A program made the translations under genes and the position numbers. Below, in pieces: positions 8,501-15,896 of a stretch of DNA of 64,000 bases. Source of the stretch: Caryophanales bacterium. GTDB lineage: Bacteria; Bacillota; Bacilli; Paenibacillales; CANHCR01. The notes under the pieces were generated by a model that saw nothing but the letters and a program-made list of their open reading frames with translations, did not search any database and was not told where the DNA came from. The stretch covers positions 1 through 64,000 of the forward strand of contig CANHCR010000007.1 in NCBI GenBank assembly GCA_947459205.1, given 5' to 3'. The first letter of the stretch is position 1, and each line of letters opens with the position of its first letter.

Positions 8501-9950
8501 TGGCGCACAACCTGCCTCAGTACCTGCGGTCTCATGGCAAACTTCGCCGGCGATGACAAACGTCAGTGGTGATTGGTTCATGTACGAAATTGCTGGTGCA
8601 ACAAGTGCAACGATTATGTTTAAAGATGGAACGAGACAAATTCCAGGCGCTTCGCAACCAGGCTTTGTCCGTTCGACAATGGGTTGGTTTGACGGCATGA
8701 TGAACAGTTGGCTCGATGCTGATCCGTTGAAATTGGCAGCAGCGAATAAAGTGAAAATTGCCTCTGCCACTATCGATAGTGACGTGAGTATTCTTGAAGC
8801 CAATTCTCCGAACTTAGAGACTGGCGTCATTGAAAATGTCAATCTGCGCATCCCATATGCGCAAATCCAAAAACTACGCTCGCTTTCGACTGGCGTCATT
8901 TTGGAACTAAAAATGCCAAATTCGACGTATGAACTTCATGTCGATAAGTTGAATTGGTCGGCGATCAGCAGCAGACTCAATGGCAGTACGACTAGCACCG
9001 CGTTGAACAAATTGATGGTCAATGTTTATTTCGAACGCGTTGATGCGACGCAGGATATGCACGCTGCATTTGGCTTGTCGCTTGAAAAAGCACAAGCTGA
9101 AGCGATGTCCGACTTATTCCGTTACGCAGTAAAAGTCACAAATGATGCAAACAAGGCAGAGTGGGTCAACGAAGTGCCACAAACGTTTATCGCTCGTAAA
9201 ATTCGTTTGAATGGTGACGAAGATACGTCGATTTTGACAGCAGTGTCCTATAATCCGAAAACTGGCGAATCAAGTTACTTACCAGCCAACTTCATCGTCG
9301 AAGATGGTGTCAAATACGCGAACGTCTATGCGACGCACCACGGCCTCGTAGGACTTGCAATGTCCGAGAAATCGTTCGTGGATATCGCCGCTCATCCAGG
9401 CAAGGCAGATATCGAGTTGATGGCTTCGAAACTAGTCGTCAACGGCATGACGCCAACTACCTTCAGTCCGAATAGTAGCATTACTAGAGCACAATACGTA
9501 ACGATGCTTGTTAGAGCGCTTGGTCTACCGCAGGACAGAACGGCGGTTAAATTCCGCGATGTGAAACAGAGCGACTGGTATGCTGGTTCATTAGGCACGG
9601 CATTCAAATACAAACTTGTTGCTGGCAAAACGGCAACGGAATTCAGACCACGTGACACGATTACGAGAGAAGAGATGCTTGTCATATTAGGTCGTGTGGT
9701 AGCCATGGTTGATCCGATGGTATTAGAACCGGTGACGATTACTAGCGCAGAAGTGACGCCGATTATCAATCGATTCAGCGACCGCACGCAAGTGGCAACT
9801 TGGGCTCGTACGCAAGTAGCATTGGCTGCGAAAATCGGTATCATCGATTCGGTTCAAGGTACGAGACTTTCACCGAAAGCAAACGCCAACCGCGGCGATG
9901 CCACGGTGATGATGAAGCGTACACTAGACTATGCCCTCTCTATCAATTAG
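5544..9950 (+). CDS. Cell-surface alpha-amylase, MalS-like GH13 with FN3, CBM26 and SLH modules
   Basis: A 1468-residue secreted enzyme. A signal peptide covers about residues 1-42 (hydrophobic LIALLVVTMLTTGL, then an AQA site). The GH13 core (about 45-600) resembles E. coli MalS (subfamily GH13_19) in motifs such as FSWDNATVYFV and IGTFHGGDVKGLT. Visible catalytic residues are Asp336 (GFRAD), Glu381 (WMTAE) and Asp443 (SSHD). Then come a glycine linker, two FN3 domains (about 615-699 and 713-797), a Gly-rich linker, a chitobiase-C-like domain (about 876-962), a CBM26-like starch-binding domain (about 964-1059), a connecting region and three SLH repeats (about 1280-1468) that should bind secondary cell-wall polymer. 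The start at 5544 has AAGGATGGAG 5 nt upstream; the longer reading frame from 5442 lacks a site. It should degrade starch at the cell surface. Confidence 0.9.
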   Translation: MYNLRWQNMKFALIALLVVTMLTTGLPIPQSVQPVVQTAQATTADTPFSWDNATVYFVIIDRFFNGNTSNDTSYGRRKVDTSGKNIGTFHGGDVKGLTQKLNENYFTNLGVNAIWITAPYEQVHGWVSGGGAGDFAHYAYHGYYPLDWTAMDKNFGTVEEFREFVDKAHSQGIRVVMDVVLNHVGYGTLADMAEYKFGGNDAINNGATWDPVQFGLSYTGMHGIIDYRSSGAWDGWWRQWVRAGLPGYTPAPSLGQDEIKGQLADLADVRTDLTTSVGLAPILNTKWNKEKSGFDAWIVPKAKDLRKDLNIAPADYIIKWLSAWVEEFGIDGFRADTAKHVELWRWKQLGEEADQALKRWRAANPNKPGAKWTDDFWMTAEVFGLGMGKNNYHTSGGFDSTINFDFQGVPNNINGIDSTFSSYANQVNNNGGWNVLNYISSHDTSLYNRNNLMNGATALLLAPGAAQIFYGDETGRAFGATGSDKDQGTRSAMNWDNFSTNLLQHWQRIGTFRAKHLSVGAGAHKKIADSPYTFSRTYSKNGINDKVVVAIGASGNTTINVGGVFANGTKVRDHYTNREATVTNGAVSIQASTNGVTLLEEVSGGGGGGGGGTGTKPAAPAGLNSTAKTTNSVTLGWTAVSGATKYNVYRNNVKVGENTTTTYTDSNLTAATAYSYTVSAVNASNVESDRSTAVSVTTNASSGGGGGGGTVTPPVPPTNVDTENQTRNTITINWTAPAGITVKAYNIYRDGKKVGTTASTKFTDTGLQPDTDYAYQVSTVNSIDTESNQSEVIYVTTLPGSGGNSNVTSPIYNDVWDEEKYEVVDIDTARLDAAIEAADSVRIPYVIFEGFDGGGGSGGGDTGGGGTGGGGGTPTEPPTVLASPQGGTFNTEETSVTLNLTNATSGKYTIDGSDPKDKGTTFNNGDTITFGATINPGESLTLKLYTANGALTATNSYTFTKEAKPTGLRVYFKKPASWATPQLYYYGAQPASVPAVSWQTSPAMTNVSGDWFMYEIAGATSATIMFKDGTRQIPGASQPGFVRSTMGWFDGMMNSWLDADPLKLAAANKVKIASATIDSDVSILEANSPNLETGVIENVNLRIPYAQIQKLRSLSTGVILELKMPNSTYELHVDKLNWSAISSRLNGSTTSTALNKLMVNVYFERVDATQDMHAAFGLSLEKAQAEAMSDLFRYAVKVTNDANKAEWVNEVPQTFIARKIRLNGDEDTSILTAVSYNPKTGESSYLPANFIVEDGVKYANVYATHHGLVGLAMSEKSFVDIAAHPGKADIELMASKLVVNGMTPTTFSPNSSITRAQYVTMLVRALGLPQDRTAVKFRDVKQSDWYAGSLGTAFKYKLVAGKTATEFRPRDTITREEMLVILGRVVAMVDPMVLEPVTITSAEVTPIINRFSDRTQVATWARTQVALAAKIGIIDSVQGTRLSPKANANRGDATVMMKRTLDYALSIN

Positions 9951-9977
9951 AATGTATCTACAAGGGGTGATGACAAC

Positions 9978-12900
9978 GTGACATTCAACAATCCAATACA
10001 TGTCGCAAAAAAATCAATCGTATTTATCGTGATACTGGCAATGCTTGTCAGTTCCATCCCCGCTTTGATGATACCTTCAACGGCAGAGGCACAAGCGGTC
10101 ACAAAAGCAACACCATTTTCTTGGGATAACGCAACCGTCTACTTCGTCATGACGGACCGATTTTGGGATGGCGATCCGAGCAACAACCACTCATATGGAC
10201 GCGAACTTGATCAGAATGGAAAACCATACCCAGGATATCAAGAAAAAATCGGTTCGTTTCATGGTGGTGACCTTAAAGGTTTGACCTTGAAATTGAACGA
10301 AGGTTATTTCAATGAATTGGGTGTCAATGCGCTGTGGATCACATCGCCGCTTGAGCAAATTTACGGATACGTTGGCGGATTTAGTTTCCGCCACTACGGT
10401 TATCACGGTTACTTTCCGCTTGATTTTACGGAAATTGACAAAAACATGGGTTCGGTCGAGGATTTGCGCACGTTCATTGACACTGCGCACTCCAAGGGCA
10501 TTCGCGTCTTGTTCGACGTAGTCATCAACCACGTCGGTTATGGTGATCTGATTACGATGGACCGCCTCGGGTTTGGTGACCCGAAGAGCGCGATGTTCGA
10601 TAACAAGATGATGAGTTGGCAGGAGTATTATTACAGAGACTCATTCAATAGCACGAACAAGTCGGAATGGTCTGCGCATTTTGATCATTACACCAAATTT
10701 ATCGGCAATACAGAAACGAGTGCTTGGGCGCAATGGTGGGGTCCGGACTGGATGCGGGCCCACAATACACCAGGTTATGCACCTTGCGGAACGGGCGAGT
10801 TGGATATGTGTTTGGCGAACTTGCCAGACTTCAAAACCGAGTCAACCAAAGAGGTTGGTCTTCCGCCAATCATGTTAAACAAATGGGATGCGGCTAAGGA
10901 AGCGAAAGAAATTGCTGAACTCGATGCATTTTTCAAACGCACCGGCAAGAAACGCACCGTTGCCAATCACATGATCAAATGGATTACCGATTGGGTTCGT
11001 GAATATGGCGTGGATGGGTTCCGCCTTGATACGGCGAAGCACGTTGAAAACCATGTGTGGGCTGACTTGAAGGATGAGGCGACAATCGCCTTGCGCGAAT
11101 GGAAGAAAAACAACCCGACGAAAAAAATCGATGATACTGATTTCTGGATGACTGGTGAGGTATTCGGTCATAAAGTCGAAAAGACGGCTTATTTTACCGA
11201 AGGCAAGTATGATTCGATTATCAACTTCGACTTCTTGTGGGACAACGTTCCAGCGATGGTTCCGAATCAGATGAGCAAACTGGATGCGAAGTACGTCGAC
11301 TATGCACAAAAGATGAACAACGACCCAACGTTTGCTGTGCTAAATCAATTGTCGTCACATGACACTACGCTATACGGCACTGATTATGCGCAGGCGCAGA
11401 AAAACAATAGTGCAGGAACCATTAATCTGAACGAGCGTAGCAATAATATTAATGCGGCGACTACTTTGATGCTCGCGCCGGGTGCTGCACAGATCTATTA
11501 TGGTGATGAGTCGGGGCGTCCGTATGGACATTATCCGGATAGTTTCGCTGATCGCGGAATACGTTGTTTTAGAGCGGACCGAGCGCCGGCAGAACAAGCA
11601 TGTGACCTGGAGGCAGGCACACGTTCGCGGATGAACTGGAACTCACTCAATCAAAACTATCTCGATCATTGGCGCATCATGGGTAAATTCCGTGCCAATC
11701 ATATCGCGATTGGAGCGGGACAACATCGCAAACTGCAAGACGGTCCATATGCATTCTCGAGAACGTACAACCAAGACGGCATTAACGATACGATTGTAGC
11801 GGCGATTGAAGCGAAGGGTGCATCGACAATTGATGTCTCGACGGTTTGGTCAAATGGAACGTTGTTGCGCGACTACTACACCGGCAGTACTGCCACGGTT
11901 CAGAATGGTAAAGTTACATTTACAGCTGGCAAACACGGTGTCATTTTGATTGAAAATGCAAATGCTCCAGCCCCGCAAACTGCGGTGTTTGCTTCGCCGC
12001 CAGGCGGAGATTTCACGTCTTCGACACAGCAAATTAAGTTGGTGCTTCGCAATGCAACGAGCGGCAAATATACGATTGACGGACGCGATCCGAAGACAAG
12101 TGGTGTAAACTTTGTTAGCGGCGATGTCATTACGATTGGTTCAACGATGAAACTTGGAGATTCGCTCAATCTGCGAATGTATACAAATGGCTCTAGAGGC
12201 GAAGATACGGAAAGTTACATTTTCAAAAAAATGAAGCGCAATCAGTTGACGATTCACTTCAAGAAGCCGGCTGATTGGGGCACACCGCAACTTTTTTACT
12301 ACGATGCGAAACCAAGTGCTCCAGGCGTTAGTTGGGACGGCGCTCCTTCGATGGTGGAGAGCGGTAACGGCTACTTCACGTTTACGATTCAAGGTGCCAA
12401 CACTGCGACGATTTTATTCAAAGATCGTAGCGGAAAGCAATTACCGGCTCCAGGACAAGCAGGATTTGCACGCACGATTGAAGGTTATTATGACAATGGA
12501 ACGTGGAAAGACGGGAATCCAAATGGTAAGCCGATCGACGATCCAGGTGATACTGGACCTGCGCCAGAACCACCGCCTGCAGTCAACCCTGCTTTGCCTA
12601 TTCCTTTGAATGTGAAATTGACGAAACAGGAATTGACCTCGTTGTCGTTTACATGGCCTGCAGTTGATAGCAAGGATGTAGTGGGATACAACATTTACCG
12701 TAATGGTGGAAAAGTTGGAACAACGACCGGTACCACGTTTACCGATAGTGGCCTATCCGTTGATACCGATTACCAGTATGCTGTTCATGCACTCGATGCA
12801 TCTGGGAAAGTATCTGAACCGTCTGAACACATGATTGTATCTACGCTCGCTGATGGCGATGTCGGAACGATTGAAGATCCAGACGTTCCAATTGAAAATC

Positions 12901-14126
12901 CGGATGATGGCAGCACAATTCCTGAGGATATTGCGGTAGTTGAAGTCACTGACAGCCAGTTTGAAACGGCACTTGGCGCTGTGAAAAACGGTTTGTTCCA
13001 ATACAATGTCACGAGTGACGAAGAACAACTGCGCGTGAAATTCACAGCAGAAATGATTGAACTTGCAAAATCTAGCGCGACAACTTTGCGTGTCAGAACG
13101 TCGACCATGTGGTACGATTTGCCACTCAATGAATTCGATTTCGATGCACTAGCTGCTGAGTTGAAAGTGCCTGCTGGAGAATTGTCCGTATACGTTACCT
13201 TCTTAAAAGCAGATGAACAAATTGACCTCGATTTTGAGGTAGAACTGGAAAAAATGCAGGTCAAAAAGATTAGTGCTCCTGTGATGTTCCGTGTGGATGT
13301 GCAATCGGCGGGCAGCAAGGCAAAACGAATCGATGAATACAAGAGTAGTTTTGCCGCACGTACGTTCCCAATCGAAACAAGTTTGGAGCACACTCGCTTG
13401 TCCGTCGTACAGTATGATGCGATTGAGAAGAAAGTGAGATTCGCCCCGGCAACGTTCACTTTGCTTAATGGAAAGCAGGTGCCGACGACGCGCATCAATC
13501 ATCATCCTTGGTTGGCGGTCATCGAGTCTTCACGTACGTTCACTGACTTGGGCAGTGTGACGGCCACGGTTCGCAACGACATTCAATTGCTTGCCTCTAA
13601 GCGACTGCTCAACGGCATTAATCAGCGCCAGTTTGGTCCGAACAACCTAGTGACTCGTGCTGAATTTGCGACGATGTTGGTCAATGCACTTGGTCTGAAA
13701 CCGAATAAAAATGAAGACGATATGCCGTTCGGCGACGTATGGCCAGCACAGTGGTATTTTGCTACGGTGAATACAGCGGTCAACTACAAACTGGTCGCAG
13801 GTATGAGTGACGGCACGTTTCGTCCGAACGATACCATCACTCGTCAGCAGATGGCGGTGATGATTGGCAATGCGATGCGTCTTGCGAAAACGGACCTTAA
13901 GTATTCGACGTCACAGATGAGTAGCACGTTGGCATTGTACGCAGATCGCCGCACCATCGGCGGTTGGGCACAGTCTGATATGGCACGAGCACTTCGCTCT
14001 GGTATCATTGTCGGAACACGTAGCAACAACGTATTAAACGCCGTGCCGAACCAGCAAATTCGTCGTGCAGAGGCTGCTTCCTCGATTCGTCGTATGATGT
14101 CTGCGAGCAACTTTTTGAACAAGTAG
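9978..14126 (+). CDS. Second cell-surface MalS-like alpha-amylase with FN3, CBM26 and SLH modules
   Basis: A 1382-residue paralogue of the preceding gene, 27 bp downstream and probably co-transcribed. It has a signal peptide (about 1-37), a GH13_19-like core with Asp351 (GFRLD), Glu394 (WMTGE) and Asp462 (SSHD), a chitobiase-C-like domain, a CBM26-like domain, one FN3 domain, a connecting region and three SLH repeats (about 1190-1380). Compared with its neighbour it lacks one FN3 domain and the polyglycine linkers, and the order differs: FN3 follows CBM26 rather than preceding it. It has two extra cysteine pairs in the catalytic core (CGTGELDMC and near IRCFRADRAPAEQAC). The GTG start at 9978 has AAGGGGTG 9 nt upstream. 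A strong terminator follows. Confidence 0.9.
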   Translation: MTFNNPIHVAKKSIVFIVILAMLVSSIPALMIPSTAEAQAVTKATPFSWDNATVYFVMTDRFWDGDPSNNHSYGRELDQNGKPYPGYQEKIGSFHGGDLKGLTLKLNEGYFNELGVNALWITSPLEQIYGYVGGFSFRHYGYHGYFPLDFTEIDKNMGSVEDLRTFIDTAHSKGIRVLFDVVINHVGYGDLITMDRLGFGDPKSAMFDNKMMSWQEYYYRDSFNSTNKSEWSAHFDHYTKFIGNTETSAWAQWWGPDWMRAHNTPGYAPCGTGELDMCLANLPDFKTESTKEVGLPPIMLNKWDAAKEAKEIAELDAFFKRTGKKRTVANHMIKWITDWVREYGVDGFRLDTAKHVENHVWADLKDEATIALREWKKNNPTKKIDDTDFWMTGEVFGHKVEKTAYFTEGKYDSIINFDFLWDNVPAMVPNQMSKLDAKYVDYAQKMNNDPTFAVLNQLSSHDTTLYGTDYAQAQKNNSAGTINLNERSNNINAATTLMLAPGAAQIYYGDESGRPYGHYPDSFADRGIRCFRADRAPAEQACDLEAGTRSRMNWNSLNQNYLDHWRIMGKFRANHIAIGAGQHRKLQDGPYAFSRTYNQDGINDTIVAAIEAKGASTIDVSTVWSNGTLLRDYYTGSTATVQNGKVTFTAGKHGVILIENANAPAPQTAVFASPPGGDFTSSTQQIKLVLRNATSGKYTIDGRDPKTSGVNFVSGDVITIGSTMKLGDSLNLRMYTNGSRGEDTESYIFKKMKRNQLTIHFKKPADWGTPQLFYYDAKPSAPGVSWDGAPSMVESGNGYFTFTIQGANTATILFKDRSGKQLPAPGQAGFARTIEGYYDNGTWKDGNPNGKPIDDPGDTGPAPEPPPAVNPALPIPLNVKLTKQELTSLSFTWPAVDSKDVVGYNIYRNGGKVGTTTGTTFTDSGLSVDTDYQYAVHALDASGKVSEPSEHMIVSTLADGDVGTIEDPDVPIENPDDGSTIPEDIAVVEVTDSQFETALGAVKNGLFQYNVTSDEEQLRVKFTAEMIELAKSSATTLRVRTSTMWYDLPLNEFDFDALAAELKVPAGELSVYVTFLKADEQIDLDFEVELEKMQVKKISAPVMFRVDVQSAGSKAKRIDEYKSSFAARTFPIETSLEHTRLSVVQYDAIEKKVRFAPATFTLLNGKQVPTTRINHHPWLAVIESSRTFTDLGSVTATVRNDIQLLASKRLLNGINQRQFGPNNLVTRAEFATMLVNALGLKPNKNEDDMPFGDVWPAQWYFATVNTAVNYKLVAGMSDGTFRPNDTITRQQMAVMIGNAMRLAKTDLKYSTSQMSSTLALYADRRTIGGWAQSDMARALRSGIIVGTRSNNVLNAVPNQQIRRAEAASSIRRMMSASNFLNK

Positions 14127-14154
14127 TAGAATCGGATTGACTGAACAAACAGAA

Positions 14155-14193
14155 ATCCCGCATGCGGTTTTGTGCCGCGGCGGGATTTTTTTG
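14155..14193 (+). terminator. Rho-independent terminator after the amylase pair
   Basis: AATCCCGC pairs with GCGGGATT across a short GC-rich loop and is followed by seven Ts. It lies 29 bp after the second amylase stop codon. Confidence 0.9.
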
Positions 14194-14228
14194 ATGAAAG
14201 TTTGTCGTGCAAAATTGCTAAAGCAGTG

Positions 14229-14237
14229 TGGTATAAT
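14229..14237 (+). promoter_or_regulatory. Extended -10 promoter element before the Rpn gene
   Basis: TGGTATAAT is a perfect extended -10 with no good -35 at 17 bp. It is about 140 bp upstream of the Rpn-family start, so a long leader would result. The same nine bases occur before asnB (18021) and before the Phd antitoxin (37842). Confidence 0.4.
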
Positions 14238-14379
14238 AAACATAGCAGTTCATTGTCATCAAATGTCCATTTTTTAGCGTTGTTTTGAGCCAATTTTCCA
14301 TTTCTTTCATTTCCAATTTATGGTATATTTTTAGTTGCCGACATAAAGGCGATATCAACCATGAAAAGGAAGTGAACCA

Positions 14380-15375
14380 TTGCAGGAGAAGTTGCTCGAC
14401 CCGAAATTGGACATCGTCTTCAAAAAGCTTTTTTGTCTGCCGGAAAATCGGCAGGCGCTGCTAAAATTTCTCAACTTGATTTTCGCTAACCGCGCTATGC
14501 CTCTGATAGAGGATGTCATCATCCAAAATCCGCAAATTGATGGTGAAGCCTTAAAAAATAAGTCGATTGCATTAGACATCTATGCGAAGACGTCTTTAGG
14601 GGAATCGCTGAACATCGAGATTCAGCTCAACAATCACCGTGGATTGCTGGAACGAATCTTGTTTTATTGGAGTCGGCAGTATGGTAGCCAGTTACAGTCG
14701 GGTGAAGAATACCAGCATTTGCAGCGTACGGTATCCATTTTTTTGTTGGATTTTCATTTGACGAATCATCATGAGTTGCACAGTGTTTATCAGGTGTTGG
14801 AAATCGAACGATACGAACTGTTGACAGACCAACTCGAGATTCATGTGATTGAATTGCCGAAATTGTCTTCAGGCAGTAGAGGTCGAGAACAAACGTTGTG
14901 GAACTGGCTGCAATTTTTGTGCGGATCAAGCAAGGAAGATTGGGAACGGCTGAGCATAAACGATGTAGAATTGCGAAAGGTGATGAGTACATTGGAATCA
15001 ATCAGTAAAGACCGGGAAATGTGGTTGTTGGCGGAATCGCGGAAAAAGTGGTTACACGATCAGGCAGCAATGCGAGCTACTGGATATGAGGAAGGAAAAG
15101 AAGCGGGAATCGAAGCAGGGAGAACTCAAGGAATAGCCGAAGGAAGAGTTGAAGGCAAAATCGAAGGCAAAATCGAAGGCAAAATCGAAGGCAAAATCGA
15201 AGGCAAAATCGAAGGCAAAATCGAAGGCAAAATCGAAGGCAAAATCGAAGGCGCTCAGGAAAAAAATCGCGAAATCGCCATCGGCATGATGAACGAAGGT
15301 GTCGCTTTGGAGATTATTATCAAATTAACGGGCTATTCCGTTGAGGAACTAGCGCAGTTGCAGCAACAAAAATAA
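14380..15375 (+). CDS. Rpn/PD-(D/E)XK family nuclease or transposase-like protein
   Basis: A 331-residue member of the family annotated as Rpn recombination-promoting nuclease or PD-(D/E)XK transposase (PF12784). The N-terminal half has the expected pattern: LLDPKLDIVFKKLF at 5-18, Asp66 in ALDIYAKT and Glu80-x-Gln82 in LNIEIQLNN, followed by LLERILFYWSRQYGSQL. A helical region (about 150-250) leads to an unusual tail in which the tetrapeptide GKIE is repeated eight times (residues 259-290), then a helical end. In E. coli, Rpn proteins are DNA endonucleases, and a role in recombination or phage defence has been proposed for relatives; function here is not shown. The start is TTG at 14380 after AAAGGAAGTG. 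A hairpin terminator follows. Confidence 0.8.
   Translation: MQEKLLDPKLDIVFKKLFCLPENRQALLKFLNLIFANRAMPLIEDVIIQNPQIDGEALKNKSIALDIYAKTSLGESLNIEIQLNNHRGLLERILFYWSRQYGSQLQSGEEYQHLQRTVSIFLLDFHLTNHHELHSVYQVLEIERYELLTDQLEIHVIELPKLSSGSRGREQTLWNWLQFLCGSSKEDWERLSINDVELRKVMSTLESISKDREMWLLAESRKKWLHDQAAMRATGYEEGKEAGIEAGRTQGIAEGRVEGKIEGKIEGKIEGKIEGKIEGKIEGKIEGKIEGAQEKNREIAIGMMNEGVALEIIIKLTGYSVEELAQLQQQK
15154..15249 (+). repeat. Eight perfect tandem copies of a 12-bp unit inside the Rpn gene
   Basis: The unit GGCAAAATCGAA is repeated eight times with no mismatch and encodes Gly-Lys-Ile-Glu each time. Copy-number change by slippage would add or remove four residues without shifting the frame. The perfect identity points to recent expansion or ongoing homogenisation. 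Confidence 0.97.
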
Positions 15376-15385
15376 TACTTTCCGG

Positions 15386-15427
15386 ACCGGTTCCGTACCA
15401 CGGTTTTTCGCCGTGGCGGACCGGTTT
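15386..15427 (+). terminator. Rho-independent terminator of the Rpn gene
   Basis: A two-part stem (ACCGG with CCGGT, then CCACGG with CCGTGG) is followed by TTTTA just after the Rpn stop codon. It lies between two convergent genes; the minus-strand T-run is weaker. Confidence 0.8.
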
Positions 15428-15450
15428 TATGCATATCCGATTTTTGAAAG

Positions 15451-15609
15451 TTACTTATCTTTATGTTGTGATTTTTGTTCTTTTTGCGCAAGTTCTGCTA
15501 ATTTTTGCGTCAAAATGTGTGCAGGCATGTGCATGATGTGTTCAATCGGCATTTTTAATTTTTCCGAGAGCATTTTGGCCGTCTCAAGCGAAATTGGATT
15601 TGGTCGCAT
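15451..15609 (-). CDS. yycC: YycC family small protein
   Basis: A 52-residue ORF beginning MRPNPISLETAKMLSEKL and continuing with the segment PIEHIMHMPAHILTQKLAEL. This agrees with my memory of the YycC family (PF14174), short proteins of about 50 residues in Bacilli with a conserved HMP motif and no known function. The start ATG is at 15607-15609; only a weak GGGTG is present upstream, and the ATG three bases earlier is out of frame. It is convergent with the Rpn gene and divergent from tRNA-Pro. Confidence 0.7.
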   Translation of the reverse strand: MRPNPISLETAKMLSEKLKMPIEHIMHMPAHILTQKLAELAQKEQKSQHKDK

Positions 15610-15673
15610 TTCATTCACCCGCTCTTTCGTCTAATTAAGTGATTATTTCTTTTATAATTGATTCCGCTTCGAT

Positions 15674-15701
15674 TTGCAAATTTTAATAAAACTGCTATAC
15701 T
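15674..15701 (+). promoter_or_regulatory. Sigma-A promoter of tRNA-Pro
   Basis: TTGCAA (15674-15679), a 16-bp spacer and TATACT (15696-15701) are placed about 19 bp before the first base of the tRNA, as expected for a stable RNA promoter. Confidence 0.7.
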
Positions 15702-15720
15702 ATTCAACGTTGGACATTGT

Positions 15721-15794
15721 CGGGACGTAGCTCAGCTTGGTAGAGCACCTGGTTTGGGACCAGGGGGTCGCATGTTCAAATCGTGTCGTCCCGA
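15721..15794 (+). tRNA. tRNA-Pro (anticodon UGG)
   Basis: A 74-nt cloverleaf. The acceptor arms CGGGACG (15721-15727) and CGTCCCG (15787-15793) pair perfectly and are followed by an A discriminator. The D-arm contains AGCTCAGCTTGGTAGAGC. The anticodon stem CCTGG/CCAGG encloses the loop TTTGGGA with anticodon TGG. The T-loop GTTCAAATC is present. CCA is not encoded. Confidence 0.97.
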
Positions 15795-15817
15795 TATTTA
15801 TATCGATCATTGGCTAT

Positions 15818-15855
15818 AAGACCTTCGTACATGTGTGGCATCGAAGGTCTTTATT
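15818..15855 (+). terminator. Terminator after tRNA-Pro
   Basis: AAGACCTTCG (15818-15827) pairs with CGAAGGTCTT (15842-15851) and is followed by a short T-rich stretch. Confidence 0.75.
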
Positions 15856-15896
15856 GTATTCAAACAAAGTAACGGATTAGGGGCGGAGGGAGCGAC

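Noticed and set aside
12785-13505. A 237-codon minus-strand frame in the second amylase
   Set aside because: Serine-rich antisense frame over conserved FN3 and connecting domains, without start signals.
15154-15249. Possible CRISPR array or iteron from tandem 12-bp repeats
   Set aside because: Units are contiguous without spacers, in frame, and inside a coding gene.
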